Shown here piece after piece: positions 1 through 5,620 of a stretch of 7,914 bases of DNA. The number at the start of each line of letters is the position of its first letter. Position 1 is the first letter of the stretch. The notes below the pieces were generated by a model, which saw only the letters and a list, made by a program, of their open reading frames with translations, made no database searches and was not told where the DNA came from. The translations under genes were made by a program, and so were the position numbers. The DNA comes from Lentisphaerota bacterium (lineage in GTDB: Bacteria; Verrucomicrobiota; Lentisphaeria; Oligosphaerales; Oligosphaeraceae): NCBI GenBank assembly GCA_012799755.1, contig JAAZKQ010000507.1, positions 1-7,914 of the forward strand, given 5' to 3'.

Positions 1-306
1 CAATTCAACCGCCCCAGTGAATCCGTCATCTTCAGTGACGTCCGCCGGGTTTACGACACCGCCCGCACCAACAAGAACTGGGACCAGCAACTCACCAACA
101 CCTCCTACATGACCTCGCTGCCCGCCAATGACGCCAGCGAAGACCCCGAAACCGACGACGCCTCTTGGAGTGGCCGCCCGCGCGGTCTGCACAACGGCCT
201 TTGCAATGTCTCCTGGATTGATGGTCATGTCAGCTCACAAGCCACCAGGTCGTTCTACTACATCCAGAATCCTACCGACAAGTACATGCGCGTCGTTCAT
301 AACTAG
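1..306 (+). CDS. Pseudopilin-like H-X9-DG protein, C-terminal part (5' end outside the window)
   Basis: The frame is open from base 1 to the TAG at 304-306, giving 101 residues that match the last ~100 residues of the two genes that follow. The start, the membrane helix and the N-terminal Cys region lie upstream of the window. The retained part begins with [11 protein letters not shown], passes through a segment unlike its paralogues (about 25-56), and ends with the H-X9-DG motif HNGLCNVSWIDGH and a Tyr-rich tail closing in MRVVHN. In this family the N-terminal helix anchors the protein like a type II secretion or type IV pilus pseudopilin and the C-terminal part is extracytoplasmic; no specific role is known to me. 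Its stop lies 30 nt before the next start, the same gap as between the next two genes, so it is the first visible member of a tandem array. Confidence 0.88.
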   Translation, partial: QFNRPSESVIFSDVRRVYDTARTNKNWDQQLTNTSYMTSLPANDASEDPETDDASWSGRPRGLHNGLCNVSWIDGHVSSQATRSFYYIQNPTDKYMRVVHN

Positions 307-336
307 GGAATAGCCTCCCCAAAGCAGGTACTCAAT

Positions 337-996
337 ATGAAAAAAACATTTCTTTTCACGCTTATTGAACTCCTGGTGGTGATCGCCATCATCGCCATTC
401 TCGCCGCCATGCTCTTGCCGGCCCTGAGCAAGGCCCGCGAAAAAGCCCGGCAGATTTCCTGCACCAACAACTGCAAGCAGATCGGCCTCGCCTTGGCCAT
501 CTATACCCAGGAACACGACGACAAGCTGCCCGTGCGCTACTACAAAGTCGGCAACACCAATCACTCCATTTTCACCTACTCCCTCAAAAACCACATCGGC
601 GATACCAAGGCCTACACCTGCCCCTCGTCAGGCCAGAAGCCGGGCACCTGCACCTACGGCTATGCCGTCTACGCCGGCGACATAGCCCTCAGCCAATTCA
701 ACCGCCCCAGCGAATCCGTCATCTTCAGTGATGTCAAACGCGTCAAGTACAGCAACGGCACAGGTTGGGACCAGCAGCTCTCCAGCAACAGTGCCGTCAT
801 GGGCTCGTTGCCCATTGATGACGCCGGCGAAGCTCCCGAATCGGGTGACAGCAACTTCTTCGGTCGCCCGCGCGGCCTGCACAACGGCCTCTGCAATGTC
901 GCCTGGGTTGATGGACACGTCAGCTCACAAGCCACCAAGTCGTTCTACTACCTCCAAAATCCTTACAACAGGTATATGCGTTACAACCACAACTAG
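337..996 (+). CDS. Pseudopilin-like protein with prepilin N-terminus and H-X9-DG C-terminus (array copy 2)
   Basis: 219 residues. Residues 7-30 form the prepilin-type hydrophobic helix, with Glu11 at the position equivalent to pilin Glu5 (FTLIE), followed by a basic stretch SKAREKARQ. The usual Gly before the FTLIE phenylalanine is missing (it is Leu6). Cys42 and Cys46 follow the helix, and further Cys lie at 95, 105 and 186. The H-X9-DG motif runs from His182 to Asp192-Gly193. ATG 337 is chosen because it places the charged MKKT just before the helix and has an AGGT Shine-Dalgarno-like site at 326-329. Family knowledge suggests processing by a prepilin peptidase and insertion in the inner membrane with an exported globular domain; substrate and partner are unknown. 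It is a close paralogue of the genes on both sides and probably cotranscribed with them. Confidence 0.95.
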   Translation: MKKTFLFTLIELLVVIAIIAILAAMLLPALSKAREKARQISCTNNCKQIGLALAIYTQEHDDKLPVRYYKVGNTNHSIFTYSLKNHIGDTKAYTCPSSGQKPGTCTYGYAVYAGDIALSQFNRPSESVIFSDVKRVKYSNGTGWDQQLSSNSAVMGSLPIDDAGEAPESGDSNFFGRPRGLHNGLCNVAWVDGHVSSQATKSFYYLQNPYNRYMRYNHN

Positions 997-1026
997 GCAA
1001 GCCCCCCACACGAAACAGGTGCCGAC

Positions 1027-1689
1027 ATGAGAAAAACATTTCTTTTCACGCTCATTGAACTCCTGGTCGTCATCGCCATCATCGCCATTCTCGCCGCCAT
1101 GCTCCTGCCGGCCTTGGCGAAGGCGCGGGAAAAAGCCCGCCAGATCTCCTGCACCAGCAACTGCAAGCAAATCGGCCTGGCCTTGGCTGTCTATACCCAG
1201 GAACACGACGACAAGCTGCCTGTGCGCTATTACAAAATCGGCACCAGCATTCACTGTCCCATCTTCACCTACAGCCTCAAAAACCACATTGGCGATACCA
1301 AGGTCCTGACCTGCCCGTCAACGGGGCAAAAGCCGGGCACCTGCACCTACGGCTATGCCAGCTACGCCAACGACAAGCCCCTCGGCCAATTCAATCGCCC
1401 CAGCGAATCCGTCATCTTTGCCGACGCCAAACGCGTCAACAACGGCGGCAGCGGCTCTTGGGACCAGCAGATCGCCAATTACGAGCCCTTCATGACCTCG
1501 CTGCCCATCAATGACGCCAGCGAAAACTTCGAACCTGGCGATAAAACTTGGACTGGTCGCCCGCGCGGCCTCCACAACGGCCTCTGCAATGTCGCCTGGG
1601 TTGATGGACACGTCAGCTCACAAGCCACCAAGTCGTTCTACTACATCCAAAGTCCTTATGACAGGTACATGCGCGTCGTCCACAACTAA
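1027..1689 (+). CDS. Pseudopilin-like protein with prepilin N-terminus and H-X9-DG C-terminus (array copy 3)
   Basis: 220 residues, very similar along its length to the gene ending at 996. It has the MRKTFL leader, the FTLIE helix (residues 7-30), Cys at 42, 46, 77, 96, 106 and 187, and H-X9-DG from His183 to Asp193-Gly194. Differences from copy 2 cluster at residues ~71-79 and ~133-176, while the N-terminal ~70 and C-terminal ~40 residues are nearly fixed. Cys77 is extra compared with copy 2. A 72-nt stretch (1573-1644) is identical to 880-951 of copy 2. An AGGT site at 1017-1020 precedes the ATG by 6 nt, mirroring copy 2. Role inferred only from the family: a membrane-anchored pseudopilin-type exported protein. 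A recent tandem duplication is the simplest origin. Confidence 0.95.
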   Translation: MRKTFLFTLIELLVVIAIIAILAAMLLPALAKAREKARQISCTSNCKQIGLALAVYTQEHDDKLPVRYYKIGTSIHCPIFTYSLKNHIGDTKVLTCPSTGQKPGTCTYGYASYANDKPLGQFNRPSESVIFADAKRVNNGGSGSWDQQIANYEPFMTSLPINDASENFEPGDKTWTGRPRGLHNGLCNVAWVDGHVSSQATKSFYYIQSPYDRYMRVVHN

Positions 1690-1759
1690 ACGCCTACCCA
1701 ACAGCCAATGTCCCTCCGTCAAGGAATGGCCGACGAGCAATAATCAAAGGAAGAAAGCC

Positions 1760-2477
1760 ATGCGTAAAACGGATAACTTCACCCTCATTGAGCTCCTGGT
1801 GGTCATTGCCATCATCGCCATTCTCGCCGCCATGTTGCTCCCGGCCTTGAGCAAGGCCCGGGAGAAAGCCCGCCAGGCCTCATGCCTGTCAAAACTGCAA
1901 GCAGCTGGCCTTGGCGATCATGATCTACACCGGCGACTACGACGACCGCCTTCCCTGCGGCTACCACAATCAAGGGGTACCGCGCCCCACTTGGTTCACT
2001 CTGATAACCAGCGGTGGCTATCTCTCCGACATCAACGCCGCCATCTGCCCATCAGGCAATATCGCCAAGAACAGTCAGTCCGGTCGGGGCTACGGCTGCA
2101 CCTTCACGGTCATAGCCGGCGGCCAGTATTATCCCCTGAACACCTTCCCCACCCCATCCTACACATCCATCCTCGCTGACGCCGTCGTTATCACGGCCGC
2201 AACCTGCGCCTTCCCCGATCCCACGACTTGGGAAGCCACCACCAGCGCTGTCCACTGGCAGTGGATAACCCCGAGCAATCTCACCGGTACCCAAAACGAC
2301 TACTTAACCAAGTCTAGCGGCGACTACCCCCGTCGCGCCATACCGCGCCATAACGGCGGCATGAACGCGGCTTTCCTTGATGGCCACGCCCAATGGCTCA
2401 ACTGGCGCGAATTCTACGGCCCCATGCCCGCCGGCTGGGGCCACGGACACGAAAAAAATCACTGGGACAACAAATAA
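1760..2477 (+). pseudogene. Frameshifted pseudopilin-like H-X9-DG gene (array copy 4)
   Basis: ATG 1760 has a strong AAGGAAG site at 1747-1753 and begins [13 protein letters not shown] with the usual helix and [12 protein letters not shown]. After codon 44 (TCA, 1889-1891) the frame breaks: the run AAAA at 1891-1894 has one A too many. Skipping one base restores [25 protein letters not shown] sequence (shown here in part), exactly the Cys-X3-Cys region of the sister genes, and the frame then stays open to TAA 2475-2477. The repaired protein would have 238 residues and end with an H-X9-DG motif HNGGMNAAFLDGH. Without repair, translation from 1760 stops at 2179 after 139 residues. A separate start at TTG 1911 could only give a 188-residue piece lacking the membrane helix. 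It could be a real mutation or a sequencing error in a homopolymer. Confidence 0.85.
1891..1894 (+). other. One-base insertion (+1) in an A run, causing the frameshift
   Basis: The paralogues read Ser/Asn-Asn-Cys-Lys-Gln here (AAC TGC AAG CA). This copy reads TCA AAA CTG in the starting frame and TCA-(A)-AAC TGC in the restored frame, so the extra base is one A among four. The coding pattern and homology are intact on both sides, which locates the lesion to these four bases. The surrounding sequence is not a known -1 slippery heptamer, and the shift needed is +1, so programmed frameshifting is unlikely. Confidence 0.85.
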
Positions 2478-2557
2478 ATAGCTGTTTCACCGCGCTGGCA
2501 TTATAGCACTGTTTTTTCTTCAACTCGCCAAGACTAAAGAGCTTACAGGAGAACACC

Positions 2558-3223
2558 ATGGCACGGCATTCGCGGCGGCATTTCACCCTTATTGAACTCC
2601 TGGTTGTCATTGCCATCATTGCCATTCTGGCGGCCATGCTATTGCCCGCCTTGAGCAAGGCAAGAGAAAAAGCTCAGCAGATCAGCTGCACCTCGAACAT
2701 GAAGCAAATCATGCTCGGCGCCATCATGTATGCCAATGATAACAAAAACCGCCTGACCACCCCACGCACCCCGCAAGTTTTGCTGTGGTCTGATGGCTAC
2801 AGCTGGCGCACCGGTCTTCTCAAATACATCGGCGACCTGAAAATATACGACTGCCCGTCGTCAGCGTTTGAGTATTCAAGCAGTCCCTTGGCCGGAACCG
2901 AAACACTGGGCGATGAGGGCGTCGGCGAAGTCTTTGTCAAGTGTGCCTACTCGATCACCTCTGTGCACTATGACACCGGGGAGCCAAGCTGCCATTGGCA
3001 AAAACGCCTGAGCCATGTTAAAAAACCTGCCAAGGCCATCTTCTTCGTGGAAGATATCGGTCGTCACGAAATGGGCTATAGGCCAAACAACCCCTACACC
3101 CGCGATGTGAGCAACGAGGAAATTCTGCGACACAACAACGGCAGCAACAACGCCTACGTTGACGGCCATGTCGAGTGGGGGCACCCGCTGCAAGCCGTCT
3201 GTGACGCCAACAACTGCCCTTGA
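2558..3223 (+). CDS. Pseudopilin-like protein with prepilin N-terminus and H-X9-DG C-terminus (array copy 5, diverged)
   Basis: 221 residues. MARHSRRH precedes the FTLIE helix (residues 9-32), then [12 protein letters not shown]. His is at the position before Phe where classical prepilins have Gly. The middle part differs from the tandem copies, keeping only short landmarks such as [12 protein letters not shown] (~91-102, matching IGDTK..TCPS) and [13 protein letters not shown] (~154-166). H-X9-DG runs from His192 to Asp202-Gly203, and the tail ends with two closely spaced Cys (CDANNCP). A strong AGGAGA site at 2547-2552 supports the ATG. The 80-nt gap before it includes a T run at 2512-2517 without a convincing stem, so whether transcription reads through from upstream is open. 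Probably an older paralogue of the array, with the same likely membrane-anchored, exported topology. Confidence 0.94.
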   Translation: MARHSRRHFTLIELLVVIAIIAILAAMLLPALSKAREKAQQISCTSNMKQIMLGAIMYANDNKNRLTTPRTPQVLLWSDGYSWRTGLLKYIGDLKIYDCPSSAFEYSSSPLAGTETLGDEGVGEVFVKCAYSITSVHYDTGEPSCHWQKRLSHVKKPAKAIFFVEDIGRHEMGYRPNNPYTRDVSNEEILRHNNGSNNAYVDGHVEWGHPLQAVCDANNCP

Positions 3224-3300
3224 TCCTGCGAAGGCAAGCACTAAGCCCCCTTGATAAGGAACGACTGGACAAACCACCGTATCCGCTCAGCCGTTCAGAC

Positions 3301-3325
3301 GCAAGCGATCACTCATGGATATTCG
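3301..3325 (+). repeat. Degenerate GTAACC-type terminal inverted repeat (possible old element end)
   Basis: Ungapped alignment with the 7783-7807 repeat gives 17 of 25 matching bases, including the run TCACTCAT at 3309-3316. It starts GCAA rather than GTAA. No convincing partner end was found between it and 3652, so this may be a decayed end or chance similarity. Confidence 0.35.
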
Positions 3326-3366
3326 CTGCGCCGACAAGCTAGCTGCGCAAGCGCGTCTGTTTCCCG

Positions 3367-3388
3367 ACCGTGCTGCGGGCTTGCAGCC
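3367..3388 (-). repeat. Dispersed repeat piece M2 (inverted match to 7859-7880)
   Basis: The 22 bases match the reverse complement of 7859-7880 with one mismatch. In the right-hand copy this piece directly adjoins M1, whereas here the two are separated by about 156 nt containing the palindromic repeat. Confidence 0.6.
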
Positions 3389-3435
3389 GCTTTCCCGTCC
3401 CGCCAGCCGTCGGCAAGCGCGGGCCAGGTGTTTTT

Positions 3436-3536
3436 AGGTCGCCCCTACAGGGCTCATTTCGGGTGGTGCCTCACCCAGGGCGGCGCGCCCTGCGGGCACT
3501 TGCCCTGGGCTATCTTAGGCCGCGCTTTCAGCGCTG
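3436..3536 (-). repeat. Structured palindromic repeat, copy 1
   Basis: Read on the - strand it runs: hairpin with a GAA loop (3534-3522, agcgc arms), a linker, a larger palindrome with perfect 8-bp arms CCCAGGGC (3474-3481) and GCCCTGGG (3502-3509), the block CCACCCGAAA (3466-3457), then a second hairpin (3453-3441). The same order of parts occurs at 4667-4774, although most stem bases differ. Similar small palindromic repeats are scattered in PVC-group and other genomes to my recollection; no named family is assigned here. Confidence 0.6.
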
Positions 3537-3544
3537 AAGACAAA

Positions 3545-3570
3545 AGCCCGCAGCGGGACATGTGCCCGCA
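3545..3570 (-). repeat. Dispersed repeat piece M1 (inverted match to 7837-7862)
   Basis: 26 bases match the reverse complement of 7837-7862 with three mismatches, including a shared CCGCTGCGGGCT block. It has the same relative orientation to its partner as M2, so both pieces appear to come from one longer repeat. Confidence 0.55.
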
Positions 3571-3652
3571 AACAGCACCAAGCGCTCAGCATCCTTGGCC
3601 GCAAAGCGGCAGAAGGCACTTTCAGTGGGCCCGCGGGCTCGCTCCTCGCGCC

Positions 3653-4429
3653 TCAGAAGAATGCCTGTTCCACAGTGGGGGCGGTTTTTTCGTAGGTACG
3701 GCCATTGATGACCCGGAGGTCCTGGCGCCCCACGTCACTGGGGATGTAACCGCGCTCCACCACTTCCTTGCGGATGGTCACTGGCCGTTCGACCACCAAG
3801 GGCGCGATATCCTTGTAGTGCTTGACGGCCTCAATGGTCGCTTCCCGCAGCCGCTCATGAGCGACGGTACGTGGCAGGAGCATGGCGCCCTGGCAACCGC
3901 AGGCCTTCTTGACCTCGCAGGTATAGACGCCCGGTATCCACTCGCGGGCTTCGCGGCAGACAAAATCGTCTCCCGTCACCAGAATGGTCGGAATGCCGAA
4001 GTCGCCCGCAACGCCGGCGTCAATACCCACCTCGCCCACCGGACGGCCATTGAGCCACATGTTCTGAATGGATGCCGACGAGTAGGTGTGTTCAAGCAAA
4101 GCCCCGCGCGTGCCTGCCATGGCGTGATAGCCCAGCAGAATCAACGCATCACAGCCCTCAAGGCCCCACATGCGCACCACACCCGTCTGCCCCTGCACCA
4201 GCTGGATGCGCTGATCAAGCTGATCCCACAACATGTGATTGCCGCTGCTGTGGCCATCGCGGGCGATGACTTCGGAGGCGCCGGCCTCAAGACAGGCCCG
4301 GGCGCACACGTTCAGGTCCTCGGTGTAGTAGCGTCGAGCCGTCTGGTAATGCGGCCCGTTCGCGTTCACGAAGTCCGTTCCCGTCACCCCGCTGATGCCT
4401 TCCATATCCACAAAAATGTACACCTTCAT
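3653..4429 (-). CDS. M55-family D-aminopeptidase (DppA-like)
   Basis: 258 residues, close to the ~274 of Bacillus subtilis DppA. It starts MKVYIFVDMEGISGV, the family signature. Candidate zinc ligands fall where expected from DppA: Asp8, Glu10, His60 (RDGHSSGNH), His102 (LLGYHAMAG) and Glu133 (RPVGEVG), with the likely catalytic His114 in LLEHTYSS. The family hydrolyses D-amino-acid-containing peptides, forming cytoplasmic homodecamers in DppA; the substrate here is an inference, perhaps peptidoglycan-derived D-Ala peptides. No signal peptide. ATG 4429 is chosen over the upstream ATG 4564 because an AGGGAG site (4438-4443) sits 8 nt before it and the 45 extra residues are Cys/Arg-rich and unlike the family. 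It is a single gene, divergent from the intramembrane protease gene, with a MITE-like element 151 nt upstream. Confidence 0.94.
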   Translation of the reverse strand: MKVYIFVDMEGISGVTGTDFVNANGPHYQTARRYYTEDLNVCARACLEAGASEVIARDGHSSGNHMLWDQLDQRIQLVQGQTGVVRMWGLEGCDALILLGYHAMAGTRGALLEHTYSSASIQNMWLNGRPVGEVGIDAGVAGDFGIPTILVTGDDFVCREAREWIPGVYTCEVKKACGCQGAMLLPRTVAHERLREATIEAVKHYKDIAPLVVERPVTIRKEVVERGYIPSDVGRQDLRVINGRTYEKTAPTVEQAFF

Positions 4430-4437
4430 GCTTTTTT

Positions 4438-4443
4438 CTCCCT
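4438..4443 (-). promoter_or_regulatory. Ribosome binding site that fixes the M55 peptidase start
   Basis: On the - strand AGGGAG lies 8 nt before ATG 4429, with an A-rich spacer. This strong site and the family-typical MKVYIFVD start together reject the longer reading from 4564. Confidence 0.8.
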
Positions 4444-4572
4444 GATGTTCATGCTGATTGTTGCCACAGCAGCATTTGCTGGCGATAGTATGCGCCGGCA
4501 CCAACAACCGGCCGCGTCTTTCAATGTAACCCGTCCGAACAAGCGCGCCACAGCAGCACCGCATGATCTTCC

Positions 4573-4580
4573 CAGCAGTG
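4573..4580 (+). repeat. Target-site duplication, left copy (CAGCAGTG)
   Basis: CAGCAGTG directly abuts the GTAACC end at 4581 and is repeated perfectly, in the same orientation, at 4840-4847 just outside the other end. Confidence 0.75.
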
Positions 4581-4839
4581 GTAACCGGTCACCGATTGGT
4601 AACAGTGCTTTGCTCATGATATTTCCGCTGACAAAAACGCCATGGAAGCACAGTTTGGATCCGGCCAAACAGTACGCTGAAAGCGTAGCACATACCAGCC
4701 CGGGGTTGCGCACGTGGCGCAACCCCGGGGAAGCCCCACCCGAAACAGCACGCTGAAGGCGTGCCACATAGCAGACACGAAGGATGATTTCCATTGCAAG
4801 GCAACAGAAAATGCCTGTTATCAATGAGTGAGCGGTTAC
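4581..4839. mobile_element. MITE-like non-autonomous element, 259 bp, IS66-type ends
   Basis: The ends are inverted repeats of 25 bp (4581-4605 and 4815-4839) with 21 matching positions, each starting GTAACC and containing TCAC and TAACAG. A perfect 8-bp direct repeat CAGCAGTG flanks the element. It has no transposase gene and encloses the palindromic repeat at 4667-4774. From what I know of insertion sequences, GTAA ends with 8-bp target duplications are typical of the IS66 family, so an IS66-type transposase acting in trans is a plausible driver; that is inference. The boundaries could shift by one base (GGTAACC ends with a 6-bp AGCAGT duplication). It sits between the M55 peptidase and CPBP protease genes and seems to have entered the 5' end of the latter. 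Confidence 0.75.
4667..4774 (+). repeat. Structured palindromic repeat, copy 2 (inside the MITE-like element)
   Basis: Two 32-nt direct repeats (4667-4698 and 4743-4774) each start AAACAG and form a hairpin with a GAA loop: tacgct-gaa-agcgta and cacgct-gaa-ggcgtg. Between them is a long palindrome with perfect 13-bp arms (4699-4711 and 4717-4729) and a 5-nt loop. The outer pair of the small hairpin changes from T-A to C-G between the two repeats and the inner pair from T-A to T-G, so pairing is retained. The block CCACCCGAAA (4736-4745) is shared with copy 1. Confidence 0.75.
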
Positions 4840-5606
4840 CAGCAGTGAAAAAACTCCTCCAGACACCCCCACAAGCGCAAGTGCCGGCGCTGATAGATGA
4901 CTGGCCCTACGTACCGGCAAGCCTGGCTGCGGGTTGCGGAGCAATACTGGGCCTGCTGCTGCTCGCCATTCTACAGCGACTCTTCCCCGCGCTCGTCAGC
5001 GCACCCTTGCCGGGTTTTCTGCTCGGTCTGCTGCCCTTCCAGCTGATGGCCTGCGCCGCTGCCGCGCTGACGCTGCGCGCTGGAATCAGCGGCCAGTCGC
5101 TGTGGCTCTCACTGGGACTGCCGGAGAACCTTGATTTACCCCGGGCGATGCTGGGTCGTGTACTGCGCCAGTTGCTGCTTCTCTATCCCGCACTGGTTGC
5201 AGTCAACCTGTGTGTCATCACCGCCTGTCACTACTTCGGCTGGCCCATGCCGGAGCAGGCATTGACGCACTACGCGCGCCAGGATTGCGGCGCGGCCTTC
5301 TGGATCATCGCCGCGCTAAGCGTCGTGCTCATTGCGCCTGTCTGTGAGGAATTGCTCTTCCGCCAGGTCATCTTCCGCAGCATCCGTTACTTCTCGCCAC
5401 GCTATGCCGGTCTGTGGACGGCGCTCTTCTTCAGCCTTTTCCACGGTCTGCCGCAGTACGCCCCGGCCTTGTTCATCCTTGGACTCTTTCTGCAGCGCGC
5501 CCGCAACGAAGGCGGCCTGCCGCAAGCCATCATACTGCACAGCCTCTACAACCTCATCTCGCTGCTGCTCATCGTGCTCAAATTCGCTTACGCAACGGCA
5601 GCCTGA
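4824..5606 (+). CDS. CPBP-family glutamic intramembrane protease (Rce1/Abi-like)
   Basis: 260 residues with several hydrophobic segments (about 30-55, 63-85, 115-135, 158-174, 197-225 and 236-257). The three family motifs are present in order: EE-x3-R at Glu175-Glu176 and Arg180 (CEELLFRQ), F-x3-H ending at His207 (FFSLFHG), and H-x3-N at His239 and Asn243 (LHSLYN). The family comprises membrane proteases related to Rce1; bacterial members process or protect against peptides and other substrates, and none can be named here. The start is uncertain: ATG 4824 lies inside the right end of the MITE-like element; TTG 4794 has a GAAGGA site (4779-4784) 9 nt upstream, also inside the element; GTG 4845 is in the target duplication. 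Before insertion the start was probably ATG 4563. It converges with ung, 9 nt between the stops. Confidence 0.93.
   Translation: MSERLPAVKKLLQTPPQAQVPALIDDWPYVPASLAAGCGAILGLLLLAILQRLFPALVSAPLPGFLLGLLPFQLMACAAAALTLRAGISGQSLWLSLGLPENLDLPRAMLGRVLRQLLLLYPALVAVNLCVITACHYFGWPMPEQALTHYARQDCGAAFWIIAALSVVLIAPVCEELLFRQVIFRSIRYFSPRYAGLWTALFFSLFHGLPQYAPALFILGLFLQRARNEGGLPQAIILHSLYNLISLLLIVLKFAYATAA
4840..4847 (+). repeat. Target-site duplication, right copy (CAGCAGTG)
   Basis: A perfect copy of 4573-4580, directly after the inverted end at 4839. It lies inside the reading frame of the CPBP protease gene, encoding part of Pro-Ala-Val before the MITE-independent sequence Lys-Lys-Leu-Leu. Confidence 0.75.
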
Positions 5607-5620
5607 ACGCGCTGTTCAGG
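5602..5620. terminator. Hairpin spanning both convergent stop codons
   Basis: Perfect 7-bp arms cctgaac (5602-5608) and gttcagg (5614-5620) with a 5-nt loop. The left arm contains the TGA of the CPBP gene (5604-5606) and the right arm the TGA of ung (5616-5618 on the - strand). No T tract follows on either strand, so it is not a standard intrinsic terminator; a bidirectional end-of-transcript structure is possible. A second hairpin follows at 5624-5642 (gccgcc and ggcggc arms) inside ung. Confidence 0.4.

Larger units (their letters stand above)
1..1689 (+). repeat. Tandem gene repeat, about 690-bp unit, three copies (first partial)
   Basis: The three stop codons end at 306, 996 and 1689, giving periods of 690 and 693 bp, and both intergenic gaps are exactly 30 nt with a shared AGGT site. 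Copies 2 and 3 align with almost no gaps. Most nucleotide changes are scattered third-position changes, except in the central variable segment and in a patch of complete identity at the C-terminal end. This is direct tandem duplication of a whole gene plus its ribosome-binding site, not just shared ancestry. Confidence 0.9.
3224..3652. other. Gene-free, hairpin-rich intergenic region between convergent genes
   Basis: 429 nt with no supportable gene. It holds a degenerate GTAACC-type end (3301-3325), two pieces of a repeat also found at the right edge of the window (3367-3388 and 3545-3570, both inverted relative to that copy), a structured palindromic repeat (about 3436-3536), and short hairpins at 3598-3610 (gccgc-aaa-gcggc), 3617-3627 (cact-ttc-agtg) and 3629-3638 (gcccgcgggc). 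None is followed by a clear T tract in either direction, so I cannot assign a standard terminator, though the hairpins between convergent genes could slow or stop transcription. Confidence 0.75.

Noticed and set aside
2478..2557. Terminator between pseudopilin genes 4 and 5, based on the T run at 2512-2517
   Set aside because: The bases before the T run form only a very short stem, so a terminator is not supported.
1..3223. CRISPR-like array from the regular 690-bp periodicity
   Set aside because: The repeating unit is a whole protein-coding gene; there are no short repeats with unique spacers.
4463..4558. 12-bp direct repeat GCCACAGCAGCA at 4463-4474 and 4547-4558 as an operator
   Set aside because: Only two copies, low-complexity CAG-like composition, and no link to a promoter; chance is likely.
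4430..4564. N-terminal extension of the M55 peptidase to ATG 4564
   Set aside because: The added 45 residues are Cys/Arg-rich and unlike the family, and ATG 4429 has an AGGGAG site at good spacing.
3251..4756. A 501-codon open frame on the + strand across the M55 peptidase gene
   Set aside because: It is antisense to a clear family member with all metal-ligand motifs, crosses the repeats and the MITE-like element, and its translation is rich in Ala, His, Arg and Pro without recognisable domains.
4784..4831. A 15-codon upstream ORF just before the CPBP gene as a leader peptide
   Set aside because: It lies in the element end, has no correctly spaced ribosome binding site, and shows no regulatory codon pattern.
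4426..4944. A 172-codon open frame on the - strand through the MITE-like element
   Set aside because: It runs over the inverted repeats, the palindromic repeat and the start of the CPBP gene; such frames arise from GC-rich palindromes and show no coding features.
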